DNA from: Rhizorhabdus histidinilytica
GTDB lineage: Bacteria; Pseudomonadota; Alphaproteobacteria; Sphingomonadales; Sphingomonadaceae
DNA length: 64,000 nt
Direction of reading: 5' to 3'
Assembly: GCF_900167915.1 (NCBI RefSeq)
Contig: NZ_FUYM01000006.1
Span: forward strand, 271,135 to 335,134
The position numbers and the translations under genes were made by a program. Positions 35,993 to 45,927 of this stretch are shown here, piece after piece. The stretch's first letter is position 1, and every line of letters starts with the position of its first letter. The notes beneath the pieces are model-generated. The model was given only the letters and a program-made list of their open reading frames with translations. It ran no database searches and was not told the origin of the DNA.

Positions 35993-37203
35993 GCAGCGTC
36001 GTCGACATCGCCGAGCTGAGCCGCCGCGCCGATTTCCCGGCGATCCCGGACGGCTGGCACTATCTCGACACCGCAGCGACCGCGCAGAAGCCGCAGGCGG
36101 TGATCGACGCGATCGCCCAGGCCTATGGCCGCGACTATGCGACCGTCCATCGCGGCGTCTATCGCCGCTCGGCCGACATGACGATCGCCTATGAGGCGGC
36201 GCGCCAGCGGGTCGCCCGCTTCCTCAACGCCCGCAGCGCCGACGAGGTGGTGTTCGTGCGCGGCGCGACCGAGGCGATCAACCTCGTCGCGCAGAGCTGG
36301 GGCGTCGCCACCCTGAAGCCCGGCGACCGCGTCCTGCTGTCGCAGCTCGAGCATCATTCGAACATCGTGCCCTGGCAGCTCATCCAGGAGCGGACCGGCA
36401 TCGAAATCGACGTCTGCCCGCTCACCGCCGACGGCCGCATCGACCTCGACGCGGCCGAGGCGATGCTGACCGAACGCCACAAGCTGGTCGCGTTCGCCCA
36501 TGTCTCGAACGTGCTCGGCTCGGTGCTCGACGCCCGCCGCGCAACCGAGCTGGCACATCGGGTCGGCGCGAAAATCCTGATCGACGGCTGCCAGGCGGTG
36601 CCGCGGATCGGCGCGGATGTGGCGGCGATCGGGTGCGACTTCTACGTTTTCTCGGGCCACAAGCTCTACGGGCCGACCGGGATCGGCGTGCTGTGGGCGA
36701 AGGCCGAGCTGCTCTACGCGATGCCGCCCTATCAGGGCGGCGGATCGATGATCGACCGGGTCACCTTCGGCAGGACGACCTGGGCGCCCGCCCCGCAGCG
36801 GTTCGAGGCGGGGACGCCCAACATCGTCGGCGCGCTCGGCCTCCACGCCGCGATCGACTATGTCGAATCGATCGGCCTGCCCTTCATCCACGCGCATGAG
36901 GCGGCGCTGGTGCGCAAGGCGCGCGCGGCGCTGTCGGGGATCAACAGCGTGCGGCTGTTCGGGCCCGAGGACTCGGCGGGCATCGTCTCCTTCGCGATCG
37001 AGGGGGTGCATCCGCACGACATCGGCACCATATTGGACGAGGAAGGCGTGGCGATCCGGGCCGGGCACCATTGCGCCCAGCCGCTGATGGAGCTTCTCGA
37101 CGTTCCGGCCACCGCGCGGGCGAGCTTCGGCATCTACAATGACGATGACGACGTCGCCGCGCTGGCGCGGGGAATCGAACGGGTGACGCGGATTTTCGGG
37201 TGA
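35989..37203 (+). CDS. sufS: cysteine desulfurase SufS
   Basis: 404 residues. A PLP enzyme that takes sulfur from cysteine and passes it to SufE (encoded far away at 8576-8989). The PLP lysine is in FSGHKLYGPTG, and the persulfide-forming cysteine is in RAGHHCAQPLM. HYLDTAATAQKPQAVIDA and QLEHHSNIVPWQ identify a group II desulfurase. Confidence 0.96.
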   Translation: MSSVVDIAELSRRADFPAIPDGWHYLDTAATAQKPQAVIDAIAQAYGRDYATVHRGVYRRSADMTIAYEAARQRVARFLNARSADEVVFVRGATEAINLVAQSWGVATLKPGDRVLLSQLEHHSNIVPWQLIQERTGIEIDVCPLTADGRIDLDAAEAMLTERHKLVAFAHVSNVLGSVLDARRATELAHRVGAKILIDGCQAVPRIGADVAAIGCDFYVFSGHKLYGPTGIGVLWAKAELLYAMPPYQGGGSMIDRVTFGRTTWAPAPQRFEAGTPNIVGALGLHAAIDYVESIGLPFIHAHEAALVRKARAALSGINSVRLFGPEDSAGIVSFAIEGVHPHDIGTILDEEGVAIRAGHHCAQPLMELLDVPATARASFGIYNDDDDVAALARGIERVTRIFG

Positions 37204-37204
37204 G

Positions 37205-37696
37205 ATGGACGAAGCGATGAACGAGACGGGGAAGATCGAGATCGAAGAGGTCGACGCGGTGCCGCCGCCGCCCAAGGCGCGCGTCGACGCGGCGACGGAC
37301 GCGGGCGCGGCGGACGAGAGCGCGCGCAAGCCCGACTATCTCGAAGGCTTCCTGTCGCAGAAGCCCGCCGAGGCGGGCACCGGCGAGCCGGGCGGCGATG
37401 TCTACGAGGGCGTGATCGCCGCGCTCAAGGAGATCTACGACCCCGAGATCCCGGTGAACATCTACGAGCTGGGGCTGATCTACGGGGTCGACATCACCGC
37501 CGACAACCATGTCGTGGTGACGATGACCCTGACCACCCCGCATTGCCCGGTCGCCGAATCGATGCCGGGCGAGGTCGAGCTGCGCGTCGGCGCGGTGCCG
37601 GGGGTCGGATCGGCCGAGGTCAACCTGGTCTGGGACCCGCCGTGGGACCCACAGAAGATGTCGGACGAGGCCAAGCTCGAACTGGGGATGTTGTAA
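37205..37696 (+). CDS. sufT: SufT/MIP18-like (DUF59) Fe-S assembly protein
   Basis: 163 residues. A charged, low-complexity N-terminus of about 65 residues precedes the DUF59 domain (IYDPEIPVNIYELGLIYGVD, then TTPHCPVAESMP). The cysteine of the TPHCPV loop is conserved in the family. DUF59 proteins help maturation of Fe-S enzymes. It begins directly after the sufS stop. An in-frame ATG at 37217 is an alternative start. Confidence 0.9.
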   Translation: MDEAMNETGKIEIEEVDAVPPPPKARVDAATDAGAADESARKPDYLEGFLSQKPAEAGTGEPGGDVYEGVIAALKEIYDPEIPVNIYELGLIYGVDITADNHVVVTMTLTTPHCPVAESMPGEVELRVGAVPGVGSAEVNLVWDPPWDPQKMSDEAKLELGML

Positions 37697-37762
37697 GGTG
37701 AAACAACCCTTCCCACATGATTCGCAGGGGTCTCGGGGTGAATGGGTTTGGAGTTTGAACCG

Positions 37763-38116
37763 ATGACGACGACCACCCGCCCGCGCCCCGCCGCGCTGAT
37801 CCTGACGCCGTCGGCCGAGGCGCGCATCGCCACGCTGATGGCGGCCGCGCCCGAAGGCACGATCGGCGTCAAGCTGTCGACCCCGCGCCGCGGCTGCTCG
37901 GGCCTCGCCTATTCGGTCGACTATGTCACCGAGGCCGACCCGTTCGACGAGCGGATCGAGACCCCAGGCGGCACCTTCTACGTCGACGGCGGATCGCTGC
38001 TCTACCTGATCGGCTCGACGATGGACTGGGTCGAGGACGACTTCACCGCCGGCTTCGTCTTCGCCAACCCCAACGCCAAGGGCAGCTGCGGCTGCGGCGA
38101 GAGCTTCACGGTCTAG
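37763..38116 (+). CDS. sufA: A-type Fe-S carrier SufA/IscA
   Basis: 117 residues, HesB/IscA family. It carries Fe-S clusters or iron to targets. The three ligand cysteines are Cys45 (RRGCSGLAY) and Cys109/Cys111 at the C-terminus (GSCGCGESFTV). Start at ATG 37763 or 37742; the first has GGAG nine bases before it and matches usual family length. Last suf gene, followed by a C/G-rich hairpin. Confidence 0.94.
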   Translation: MTTTTRPRPAALILTPSAEARIATLMAAAPEGTIGVKLSTPRRGCSGLAYSVDYVTEADPFDERIETPGGTFYVDGGSLLYLIGSTMDWVEDDFTAGFVFANPNAKGSCGCGESFTV

Positions 38117-38137
38117 CCCCCCTTTCAAGGGAGGGGG
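38117..38137. terminator. C/G-rich hairpin after sufA
   Basis: CCCCCCTT tc AAGGGAGGGG starts at the base after the sufA stop. It resembles the hairpin at 39681-39704. It may end the suf transcript, although no T-run follows. Confidence 0.4.
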
Positions 38138-38180
38138 AATGAAGTTGCCTCCACCTTCCCCAGAGGCTACTCGCCCGGCC

Positions 38181-38848
38181 ATGCCGCCCGCGCTCGACCA
38201 TATCGATGCCTGGATCTTCGATCTGGACAACACGCTCTACCCGGCGTCGGCGGACCTGTTCGGGCTGATCGACGTGCGGATGGGCCTCTATGTCGAGCGG
38301 CTGCTGGGGGTCGATCCGGCCGAGGCCAAGCGCATCCAGAAGCAGTTGTTCCGCGAGCACGGCACCACCCTGTCGGGGCTGATGCACAGCCACGCGATCG
38401 ACCCGCACGAATTCCTCGCCTTCGTCCACGACATCGAGATGGACGTGCTCGCCGAGGACAAGAAGCTGGTGAACGCGATCGCGAAGCTGCCCGGCCGCAA
38501 GCTGATCTTCACAAACGGCGATGCCGACTATGCCGGCCGGGTGCTCCAGCGGCTCGGCCTCTCGAAAAGCTTCGAGGCGATCCACGACATCCACGCCTGC
38601 GCCTATCAGCCCAAGCCGCAGGCGGCGAGCTACGCATCGATGGTCGAGGCGTTCGGCGTCAACCCGGCGACCTCGCTGTTCGTCGAGGACATGGCCCGCA
38701 ACCTGAAGCCCGCCAAGGCGATCGGCATGACCACGGTGTGGGTCAACAACGGTTCCGAGTTCGGCAACCACGAGGCCGACGCCAGCTTCATCGATATCGA
38801 GATACACGACGTCGGCCACTGGCTCGACGAACTCACAAGGGGAATGGA

Positions 38849-38852
<4 letters not shown>
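38181..38852 (+). CDS. HAD-family pyrimidine 5'-nucleotidase-like phosphatase
   Basis: 223 residues from ATG 38181 (237 from ATG 38139). HAD motif I is FDLDNTLYP, motif II is FTNGD and motif III/IV is [17 protein letters not shown]. It resembles SDT1/pyrimidine 5'-nucleotidases. The later start is preferred because homologues begin a few residues before [15 protein letters not shown]; the earlier one borrows its ribosome site from the repeat hairpin. It overlaps dapD by ATGA. Confidence 0.85.
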
Positions 38853-39673
<821 letters not shown>

Positions 39674-39680
39674 ACGAACT

Positions 39681-39890
39681 CCCCCTCCCTTTCAAGGGAG
39701 GGGGTCGGGGATGGGTGGCGAGCGGTAGCGAGCCTCCCCGGCTACAGCGCAGAACTCCGCCAAGGGGGATCGGCCCCCTTGGTTGCGTACCCTTCAGCGA
39801 GGTGAAACATGCCCCCAGCATGTTTCAGGGATTGCCGGGGGGCAATCCCGACCTCGCAGAACTTACCTCCCTCCCCTGAAGGGGAGGGAG
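39681..39890. repeat. mosaic inverted-repeat region between dapD and argB
   Basis: A hairpin CCCCCTCCCTT tc AAGGGAGGGGG (39681-39704) on the left and CTCCCTCCCC tgaa GGGGAGGGAG (39868-39890) on the right. Between them lie shorter inverted segments (CCAAGGGGGATCGGCCCCCTTGG, about 39758-39782, and AACATG/CATGTT). No gene is visible. It probably terminates both converging genes. Confidence 0.6.
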
Positions 39891-39903
39891 AGCTTTCGGG
39901 GAT

Positions 39904-40809
39904 TCACCCCATTCCGATCAGCGTGCCCGCGCCGCGGCGGGTGAAGGCTTCGATCAGCATCGCGTGCGGCACCCGGCCGTCGAGGATGACGGCGGCGTCG
40001 ACCCCGCCCTCGACCGCATGGACGCAGGTCTCCAGCTTCGGGATCATCCCGCCCTGGATCGTCCCGTCCTCGCGCAGCGCCGTGATCTGGCGCGGGGTCA
40101 GGTCGCGGATCAACTTCTTTTCCTTGTCGAGCACGCCGGCGACATCGGTCAGCAGGAACAGCCGCGCCGCGCCCAGCGCGATCGCGATCGCGCCCGCCAT
40201 GGTGTCGGCGTTGACGTTGTAGGTGTGGCCGTCCTCGCCGATCGCGATCGGCGCGACCACCGGGATCATCCCCGCCTTGGAGATGGTGTCGATCACCCGC
40301 CGGTCGATGTCGGCGGGCTCGCCGACGAAGCCGAGGTCGACCGCCTTCTCGATATTGCTGTCGGGATCGCGCTGGGTGCGGCGGACCTTCTCGGCGACGA
40401 CCATCCGGCCGTCCTTGCCCGACAGGCCGACCGCACGGCCGCCCGCCTGGGCGATCCACGAGACGATCTCCTTGTTGATCGACCCGCACAGCACCATCTC
40501 GGCGACCCGCGCCGTCTCCGCGTCGGTGACGCGCAGGCCGTCGACGAAGCTGCTCTCCACGCCGAGCGTCTTGAGCATCTTGCCGATCTGCGGCCCGCCG
40601 CCATGGACGACCACCGGATTGATCCCGACCGCCTTGAGCAGGACGATGTCCTCGGCGAAGTCGCGCGCCGCCTCCGGATCGCCCATGGCATGGCCGCCAT
40701 ATTTGACGACGAAGGTCTCGCCCGCATAGCGCTGCATATAGGGCAGCGCCTCGACGAGCGTCTCGGCCTTGGTGAGAAGGAGCGGATCGGGGCTGTGATC
40801 GGTCGACAT
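39904..40809 (-). CDS. argB: acetylglutamate kinase
   Basis: 301 residues. Phosphorylates N-acetylglutamate in arginine synthesis. Motifs: [32 protein letters not shown] and the late [20 protein letters not shown]. The N-terminal helix ([19 protein letters not shown]) is that of arginine-inhibitable hexameric forms, so feedback control is likely. Confidence 0.96.
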   Translation of the reverse strand: MSTDHSPDPLLLTKAETLVEALPYMQRYAGETFVVKYGGHAMGDPEAARDFAEDIVLLKAVGINPVVVHGGGPQIGKMLKTLGVESSFVDGLRVTDAETARVAEMVLCGSINKEIVSWIAQAGGRAVGLSGKDGRMVVAEKVRRTQRDPDSNIEKAVDLGFVGEPADIDRRVIDTISKAGMIPVVAPIAIGEDGHTYNVNADTMAGAIAIALGAARLFLLTDVAGVLDKEKKLIRDLTPRQITALREDGTIQGGMIPKLETCVHAVEGGVDAAVILDGRVPHAMLIEAFTRRGAGTLIGMG

Positions 40810-40865
40810 GGCGGCCCCTTAGCGGAGCCGGGCCCCGGGATAAAGTAGCGCGTTCACGCCTCTGC

Positions 40866-41522
40866 TCACCCCCGCGCGTCAGCCCTCCTGCCCCAGGCGA
40901 CGAACAGGGTGATCAGCGGCGGCACAAGGATCACCGACAGCACCACCTTGGTCACCATCTGCCCGCCCATCAGGCCGAGGATCTCGCGCTCGCCGTAGAA
41001 GCTGATGGTGATGAACATGACGGTGTCGGCGATCTGGCTGACGATGCTGGCGATCATGCCGCGCAGCCAGACGAAGCGGCCGACGCCGCCGCCCTTGAGC
41101 TTGTCGAAGATCAGCACGTTGAGCGTCTGCGAGAGGCCGTAGGAGATCAGCCCGGCGATCATCATCCGCGCGCCCTGTCCCACCACGATCGGGAAGGCCT
41201 CGACCGCCGGCGGGTACATGCCGGGGTCGGTCGGCAGCGCGAGCACCAGCCGGATCAGCAGCGCCGAGGCGATCAACGGCAGGAAGCCCCAGCGCACCAA
41301 CGCGTCGGCGGCGGCGCGGCCGTGCAGCTCGGCCACCGCGCTCGCCATCACCACCAGCAGCAGGAAGGCGAAGATCCCCGCCTCCACCGCGAGCGGCCCC
41401 AGCGCCACCTGCTTCACCCCCAGCACGCCGGCGATGCAGACCATGCCGCCGTAGAAGATCGAGAGGATGAAGAGCGAGCGCGCAGGCACGCTGGCCGGGG
41501 TCGAAGGCGGAGAGGCGTCCAT
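40866..41522 (-). CDS. queuosine precursor transporter, VUT/YhhQ family
   Basis: 218 residues with about six membrane helices. It shows the family pattern SYGLSQTLNVLIFDKLK with a following WLRGMIASIVSQIADTVMFI. Family members import queuosine precursors (preQ0/preQ1 or queuine). The epoxyqueuosine reductase gene queG at 50657 shows the cell makes queuosine. No preQ1 riboswitch was seen upstream. Confidence 0.85.
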   Translation of the reverse strand: MDASPPSTPASVPARSLFILSIFYGGMVCIAGVLGVKQVALGPLAVEAGIFAFLLLVVMASAVAELHGRAAADALVRWGFLPLIASALLIRLVLALPTDPGMYPPAVEAFPIVVGQGARMMIAGLISYGLSQTLNVLIFDKLKGGGVGRFVWLRGMIASIVSQIADTVMFITISFYGEREILGLMGGQMVTKVVLSVILVPPLITLFVAWGRRADARG

Positions 41523-41624
41523 GGACGCCTGCTACCGGCTTTATTGCAGGAGCGAAAGAGCGCTTGACCGCGCCGGGCGCCGCGCCATGGTGGCGCTTTC
41601 GGGCGGGCGGGGAACCTCTCTTTC

Positions 41625-42887
41625 ATGACCAAATGGCTGACCGGCCTGGCCGGCATCGCGCTGATCCTGCTGGTGGCGGTGGCGCTGTCGTCGGACCGCC
41701 GCGCGATCCGCCCGCGCGTCGTCGGCGCGGCGTTCGCCCTGCAGGCCGCGATCGCCGTGCTGGTGCTCTACGTGCCCTGGGGCCGGACGGTGCTCGCCGG
41801 ACTGTCGGCGGGCGTGTCGAGCCTGCTCGGCTATGCCCAGTCGGGTACCGACTTCCTGTTCGGATCGCTGGTCAAGCCCGAGATCGGCGGCACCAGCTTC
41901 GCGCTCGCCGCGCTGCCGGTGATCATCTTCTTCGCCTCGCTGGTCTCGATCCTCTATTATCTCGGCATCATGCAGGCGGTGATCCGCTGGGTCGGCGGCG
42001 CGATCGAGAAGGTGACCGGCGTCTCCAAGGTCGAATCGCTGTGCGCCGCCGCCAACATCTTCGTCGGGCAGAGCGAATCGCCGCTGGTCATCCGTCCCTA
42101 TCTGGCCGGCCTCGCCCCGCACCAGATGTTCGCGGTGATGACCACCGGCATGGCCGGGGTCGCGGGCACCATCCTCGCCGCCTATGCGGCGATGGGGATC
42201 AGCATCGACCTGCTGCTCGCCGCCAGCTTCATGGCGGCGCCGGGCGGGCTGCTGATGGCCAAGATCATCATGCCCGACCCCCGCGTCCCCGAGGGCGAGC
42301 TGCCGCTCGGCGACGATCCCGCCGAGGAGGCGATCGTCCTTGCCGAGGCGCACGAGGCGGAGGAACGCCCCGCCAACATCATCATGGCGGCGTCGCAGGG
42401 CGCCCAGACCGGCGTGCGGATCGCGGTCGCGGTCGGCGCGATGGTGCTGTCCTTCGTCGCGCTGGTCGCGCTCGCCAACGGGCTGCTCGGCGTCGCAGGC
42501 GGCTGGTTCGGCTATCCGGCGTTGAGCTTCCAGCAATTGCTCGGCTTCGTCTTCGCGCCGGTGATGTACCTGCTCGGCATCCCGTGGGAACAGGCGCAGG
42601 TGGCGGGCGGCCTGTTCGGCGAGAAGATCGTCCTCAACGAATTCGTCGCCTATATCCACCTGGGCCAGATCAAGGCGACGCTCGACGCGCACAGCCTGGC
42701 GGTCACCACCTTCGCGCTGTGCGGCTTCGCCAACTTCTCCTCGATCGCGATCCAGATGGCGTCTGCGGGCAGCCTCGCTCCCAATCAGCGCCCGGTGATC
42801 GCCCGGCTCGGCATCAAGGCGCTGATCGCGGGCAGCCTCGCCAATCTGATGTCGGCCGCCCTGGCGGGACTGTTGCTGCCGAACTGA
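41625..42887 (+). CDS. NupC-family nucleoside transporter
   Basis: 420 residues. Concentrative nucleoside transporter with about ten helices. The NupC hallmark GQSESPLVIRPYLAG and the C-terminal ALCGFANFSSIAIQMAS and PNQRPVIARLG are clear. It imports nucleosides with protons or sodium. A helix-loop of about 50 acidic residues (PRVPEGELPLGDDPAEEAIV) lies mid-protein. Divergent from the VUT transporter; followed by a stress-promoter gene. Confidence 0.92.
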   Translation: MTKWLTGLAGIALILLVAVALSSDRRAIRPRVVGAAFALQAAIAVLVLYVPWGRTVLAGLSAGVSSLLGYAQSGTDFLFGSLVKPEIGGTSFALAALPVIIFFASLVSILYYLGIMQAVIRWVGGAIEKVTGVSKVESLCAAANIFVGQSESPLVIRPYLAGLAPHQMFAVMTTGMAGVAGTILAAYAAMGISIDLLLAASFMAAPGGLLMAKIIMPDPRVPEGELPLGDDPAEEAIVLAEAHEAEERPANIIMAASQGAQTGVRIAVAVGAMVLSFVALVALANGLLGVAGGWFGYPALSFQQLLGFVFAPVMYLLGIPWEQAQVAGGLFGEKIVLNEFVAYIHLGQIKATLDAHSLAVTTFALCGFANFSSIAIQMASAGSLAPNQRPVIARLGIKALIAGSLANLMSAALAGLLLPN

Positions 42888-42898
42888 CGACGAGCCGA

Positions 42899-42927
42899 GG
42901 AACCTTTTCGCCTCCTCCGCGCGTTTC
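42899..42927 (+). promoter_or_regulatory. EcfG-type (general stress) promoter
   Basis: GGAACC (42899-42904), a 17-bp spacer and CGTTTC (42922-42927) match the alphaproteobacterial EcfG consensus (GGAAC, 16-17 bp, CGTT) at every defined position. The start codon of the exported protein at 42956 is about 29 bp further on. It begins 12 bp after the nupC stop. Confidence 0.75.
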
Positions 42928-42955
42928 GACCGGACCGTACCGCGGGAGCGATCCG

Positions 42956-43387
42956 ATGAAGGCAGCTTGGGCGATCGGTGGGGCATTCATCTTGTCGGCG
43001 CCGATCATGGCGCTGCCGACCCGCTGGTCGGCCGAAGCCGACGTTGCACGTTACCTGGTCGGCGACCTCGGCCGGCGCGGCAGCCATGTGCTGATCGCCT
43101 GCCCTGCCGACGGCTCCCCCGCCATCCAGGTCGCGATCGCCGGTGCCGGTGCGCCGCCCGGCAGCGACGTCGGCTTCCGTTCCGGCGACCGCACCGTGGT
43201 CATGCATGCCGACGGCGACGGGATGATCGCCACCCGCGACCACGCCAATGCCGCCGCCTTCGGTGCGCTGTGGCGCGCGATCCGCGCGGGGGACCGGCTC
43301 GACATCGGCTTCACCAACGGCGTCTCGGCGAGCCTGCCGCTGAAGGGCGAGGCGCGCGCGCTGCCGGCGGCGCCGTGCGACACCTGA
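42956..43387 (+). CDS. small exported protein of unknown function under EcfG-type promoter
   Basis: 143 residues. An N-terminal signal-like helix (MKAAWAIGGAFILSAPIMAL) is followed by a soluble domain with HVLIACPADGSPAIQVAI and IRAGDRLDIGFTNGVSASLP. Cysteines at about residue 49 and near the C-terminus (PCDT) could form a disulfide. No family recognised. GCGGGAGCG precedes the ATG. The perfect stress promoter suggests a role in the general stress response of the periplasm. Confidence 0.65.
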   Translation: MKAAWAIGGAFILSAPIMALPTRWSAEADVARYLVGDLGRRGSHVLIACPADGSPAIQVAIAGAGAPPGSDVGFRSGDRTVVMHADGDGMIATRDHANAAAFGALWRAIRAGDRLDIGFTNGVSASLPLKGEARALPAAPCDT

Positions 43388-43419
43388 TCTCCCTCCCCTG
43401 AAAAGGGGGATGAAGAGCG

Positions 43420-44958
43420 CTACGCCGCCTTCATCGCGCGTTGGCGGCGGCGCTGGACCGACGATCCAAGGCCGATCGCCTCGCGATATTTGGCGACGGT
43501 GCGGCGGGCGAGGTCGAAGCCCTTGTCCTTGAGCAGCTCCACCAGCTTGTCGTCCGACAATATGTCGTCGCCCTCGGCGGCGATCAGCTTGGCGATCTGG
43601 CTCTTCACCGCCTCGGCCGAGACCGCGTCACCGCCGTCGGCCGCCGCGACCCCGCTGGTGAAGAAATATTTGAGCTCGTGCAGCCCGCGCTCGCACATCA
43701 GATATTTGTTCGAGGTGACCCGGCTGATCGTCGATTCGTGCATGCCGATGGCGTCGGCCACCGCCTTCAGCGTCAGCGGGCGGAGATGCTCGACACCGTG
43801 GAGGAAGAAGGCCTCCTGCTGCTTGACGATCTCGCGCGCGACCTTGACGATCGTCCGCGCGCGCTGGTCGAGCGCCTTGACCAGCCAGTTGGCCGAGGCG
43901 AGGCATTCGCCGAGCCACGCCTTGCTGCCCTTGTCCTGCGGCCCGCCCGACAGCTCGGCATAATAGGCCCGGTTGACGATCAGCCGCGGCAGCGTCGCCG
44001 CATTGAGCTCGATCGCCCAGCCGCCGCCGGTGCGGCGGACGAAGATGTCGGGGGTGACCGGCGCGGGCGGCTCGCCGCCGAAGCGCAGGCCCGGCTTCGG
44101 ATCATAGTCGCGGAGCTCGCGGATCATGTCCGCCATGTCCTCCTCGTCGACTCCACAGAGTCGGCGGAGCTGCGGGATCGCGCCGCGCGCGAGCAGGTCG
44201 AGATTGTCGATCAGCTTGGCCATCGCCGGATCGTAGCGATCGGCCTCTTTCGCCTGGAGTGCGATGCATTCGGCCAGCGAGCGTGCGCCGACCCCGGTCG
44301 GATCGAGCGTCTGGATCACCCCCAGCACCCGCTCGACATGGAACAGCGGCACGTCGAGCGCCTGGGCGATCTCGAAGGTCTGGCCCTCGAAATAACCGGC
44401 CTCGTCGATCAGGTCGATGATCCGCGCGGCGATCGCCAGTTCGAACCCGTCGAGCAGTTCGCCTGCCTGCGCCGTCAGATGATCGTGGAGCGAGAGCGTC
44501 GCCGTCGCATAATCGTCGAGCCCGCGCCCCTCGTCGACGCCGCCGCCCGCGACACCGTCCATCCCCAGGCTGCCGTCCATCCCGCGCGGACTGTCGGCGG
44601 CGCTGTCATGGTGGAAGGTCTCGGCCGTATAATCCACGTCGAGCGGCGCGTCGGCGAGTGCGTCGCCGGCCTCGACCAGCCGGTCGGCGGTCGGGCCATC
44701 CTCGTCGAAGCCGTCGCTGCGGATGCCGTCTCCGTCAAACCCGTCTCCATCGAAGACCTCGTCGGCACCGGGCGCCTCGTCACGCTCGCCCGCCTCGCCG
44801 CCGCCGGCCTCGAGCAGCGGGTTCTTCTCGATCTCCTCGGCGATGAACGCCTCGACCTCGAGATTGGACAGCGCCAGCAGCTTGATCGCCTGCTGGAGCT
44901 GCGGCGTCATCACCAGCGACTGGCTCTGCCGAAGGTCGAGGCGGGGACCGAGCGCCAT
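43420..44958 (-). CDS. rpoN: RNA polymerase sigma-54 factor
   Basis: 512 residues. Region I is Gln-rich (LRQSQSLVMTPQLQQAIKLL), then an acidic region II (Asp/Gly-rich, about 55-110), the core-binding region III and DNA-binding HTH (GMHESTISRVTSNKYL), and the RpoN box ARRTVAKYRE (about 484-493). It serves PspF-controlled promoters in this window. It follows lptB by 37 bp. The hpf and ptsN genes that commonly follow rpoN are absent; the next gene converges. Confidence 0.96.
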   Translation of the reverse strand: MALGPRLDLRQSQSLVMTPQLQQAIKLLALSNLEVEAFIAEEIEKNPLLEAGGGEAGERDEAPGADEVFDGDGFDGDGIRSDGFDEDGPTADRLVEAGDALADAPLDVDYTAETFHHDSAADSPRGMDGSLGMDGVAGGGVDEGRGLDDYATATLSLHDHLTAQAGELLDGFELAIAARIIDLIDEAGYFEGQTFEIAQALDVPLFHVERVLGVIQTLDPTGVGARSLAECIALQAKEADRYDPAMAKLIDNLDLLARGAIPQLRRLCGVDEEDMADMIRELRDYDPKPGLRFGGEPPAPVTPDIFVRRTGGGWAIELNAATLPRLIVNRAYYAELSGGPQDKGSKAWLGECLASANWLVKALDQRARTIVKVAREIVKQQEAFFLHGVEHLRPLTLKAVADAIGMHESTISRVTSNKYLMCERGLHELKYFFTSGVAAADGGDAVSAEAVKSQIAKLIAAEGDDILSDDKLVELLKDKGFDLARRTVAKYREAIGLGSSVQRRRQRAMKAA

Positions 44959-44995
44959 GGCTACAGGGCCGAGGTGGGGAAGCGCCGCATCGCGC

Positions 44996-45772
44996 TCAGA
45001 GCGAGAAGCCCTCGCCCAGATAGAGGCGGCGGACGTTCGGGTCCGCGACCAGCGCGGCGGGGCTGCCCTGGAACAGCACCTTGCCGTCGTAGATGATGCA
45101 GGCGCGGTCGACGATGTCGAGCGTCTCGCGGACATTATGGTCGGTGATCAGCACGCCGATGTCGCGGCGCTTGAGATCGCGGACCAGCTCGCGGATGTCG
45201 GAGATCGAGATCGGATCGATGCCGGCGAACGGCTCGTCGAGCAGCATGATCGACGGGTCGGCGGCCAGTGCGCGGGCGATCTCGCAGCGGCGACGCTCGC
45301 CGCCCGACAGTGCCATGGCGGCCGAATCGCGCAAATGGCTGAGGTGGAACTCGCCGAGCAGCGAATCGAGCCGCTGGACGCGCTGCGCCTTGTCGGGTTC
45401 CACCAGCTCGAGCACCGCCATGATGTTCTGGCTGACGGTCAGGCCGCGGAAGATCGAGGTTTCCTGCGGCAGATAACCGAGGCCGAGGATCGCGCGGCGG
45501 TACATCGGCAGGGTGGTGATGTCATCGCCGTCGAGCAGGATGCGCCCGGCGTCGGGCTTGACCAGCCCCATCACCGAATAGAAGCAGGTCGTCTTGCCCG
45601 CGCCGTTCGGGCCGAGCAGGCCGACCACCTCCCCGCGCGCGACGTCGAGCGAGATATCGGTCAGCACCTGCCGCTTGTCGTAGGTCTTGGCGATCGACAC
45701 GACCGAAAGGCCGCGCACGGCACCGGTGCCGTCGGGACCGGCGGGGCGTTCGAGCGTGGCGGTGTCGTTCAT
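44996..45772 (-). CDS. lptB: LPS export ABC transporter ATPase LptB
   Basis: 258 residues. The ATPase that powers extraction of lipopolysaccharide from the inner membrane through LptFG. Walker A is GPNGAGKTT, then the Q-loop LPQETSIFRGLTV, signature LSGGERRR and Walker B IMLLDEPFAGIDP. The N-terminal extension (about 25 residues) is modestly longer than usual. lptF/lptG are not in the window. Confidence 0.96.
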   Translation of the reverse strand: MNDTATLERPAGPDGTGAVRGLSVVSIAKTYDKRQVLTDISLDVARGEVVGLLGPNGAGKTTCFYSVMGLVKPDAGRILLDGDDITTLPMYRRAILGLGYLPQETSIFRGLTVSQNIMAVLELVEPDKAQRVQRLDSLLGEFHLSHLRDSAAMALSGGERRRCEIARALAADPSIMLLDEPFAGIDPISISDIRELVRDLKRRDIGVLITDHNVRETLDIVDRACIIYDGKVLFQGSPAALVADPNVRRLYLGEGFSL

Positions 45773-45903
45773 GGCTGGGCGTTTCCCGCAGTCGATATTA
45801 TCCGGCGCTAGTTAGCGAAAGCCGCCGCCCATGGAAACTGGCAAGCTTCGTGCATGGCCTTTTTGGGGGCGGCGAGTTGCCGAAATGAGACGATCCGCTG
45901 CGG

Positions 45904-45924
45904 CCGGGCCGCGCGGCGGCCCGG
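45904..45924 (-). terminator. hairpin between lptA and lptB
   Basis: CCGGGCCGC gcg GCGGCCCGG is a perfect 9-bp stem with a 3-nt loop, 3 bp after the lptA stop. It lacks a U-run, so it may be an attenuator or an mRNA stability element in the 155-bp gap before lptB. Confidence 0.5.
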
Positions 45925-45927
45925 AAC

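Noticed and set aside
40810..40865. Possible preQ1 riboswitch linked to the VUT transporter
   Set aside because: This gap is downstream of the transporter, and the 41523-41624 upstream gap shows no riboswitch-like fold or conserved motif.
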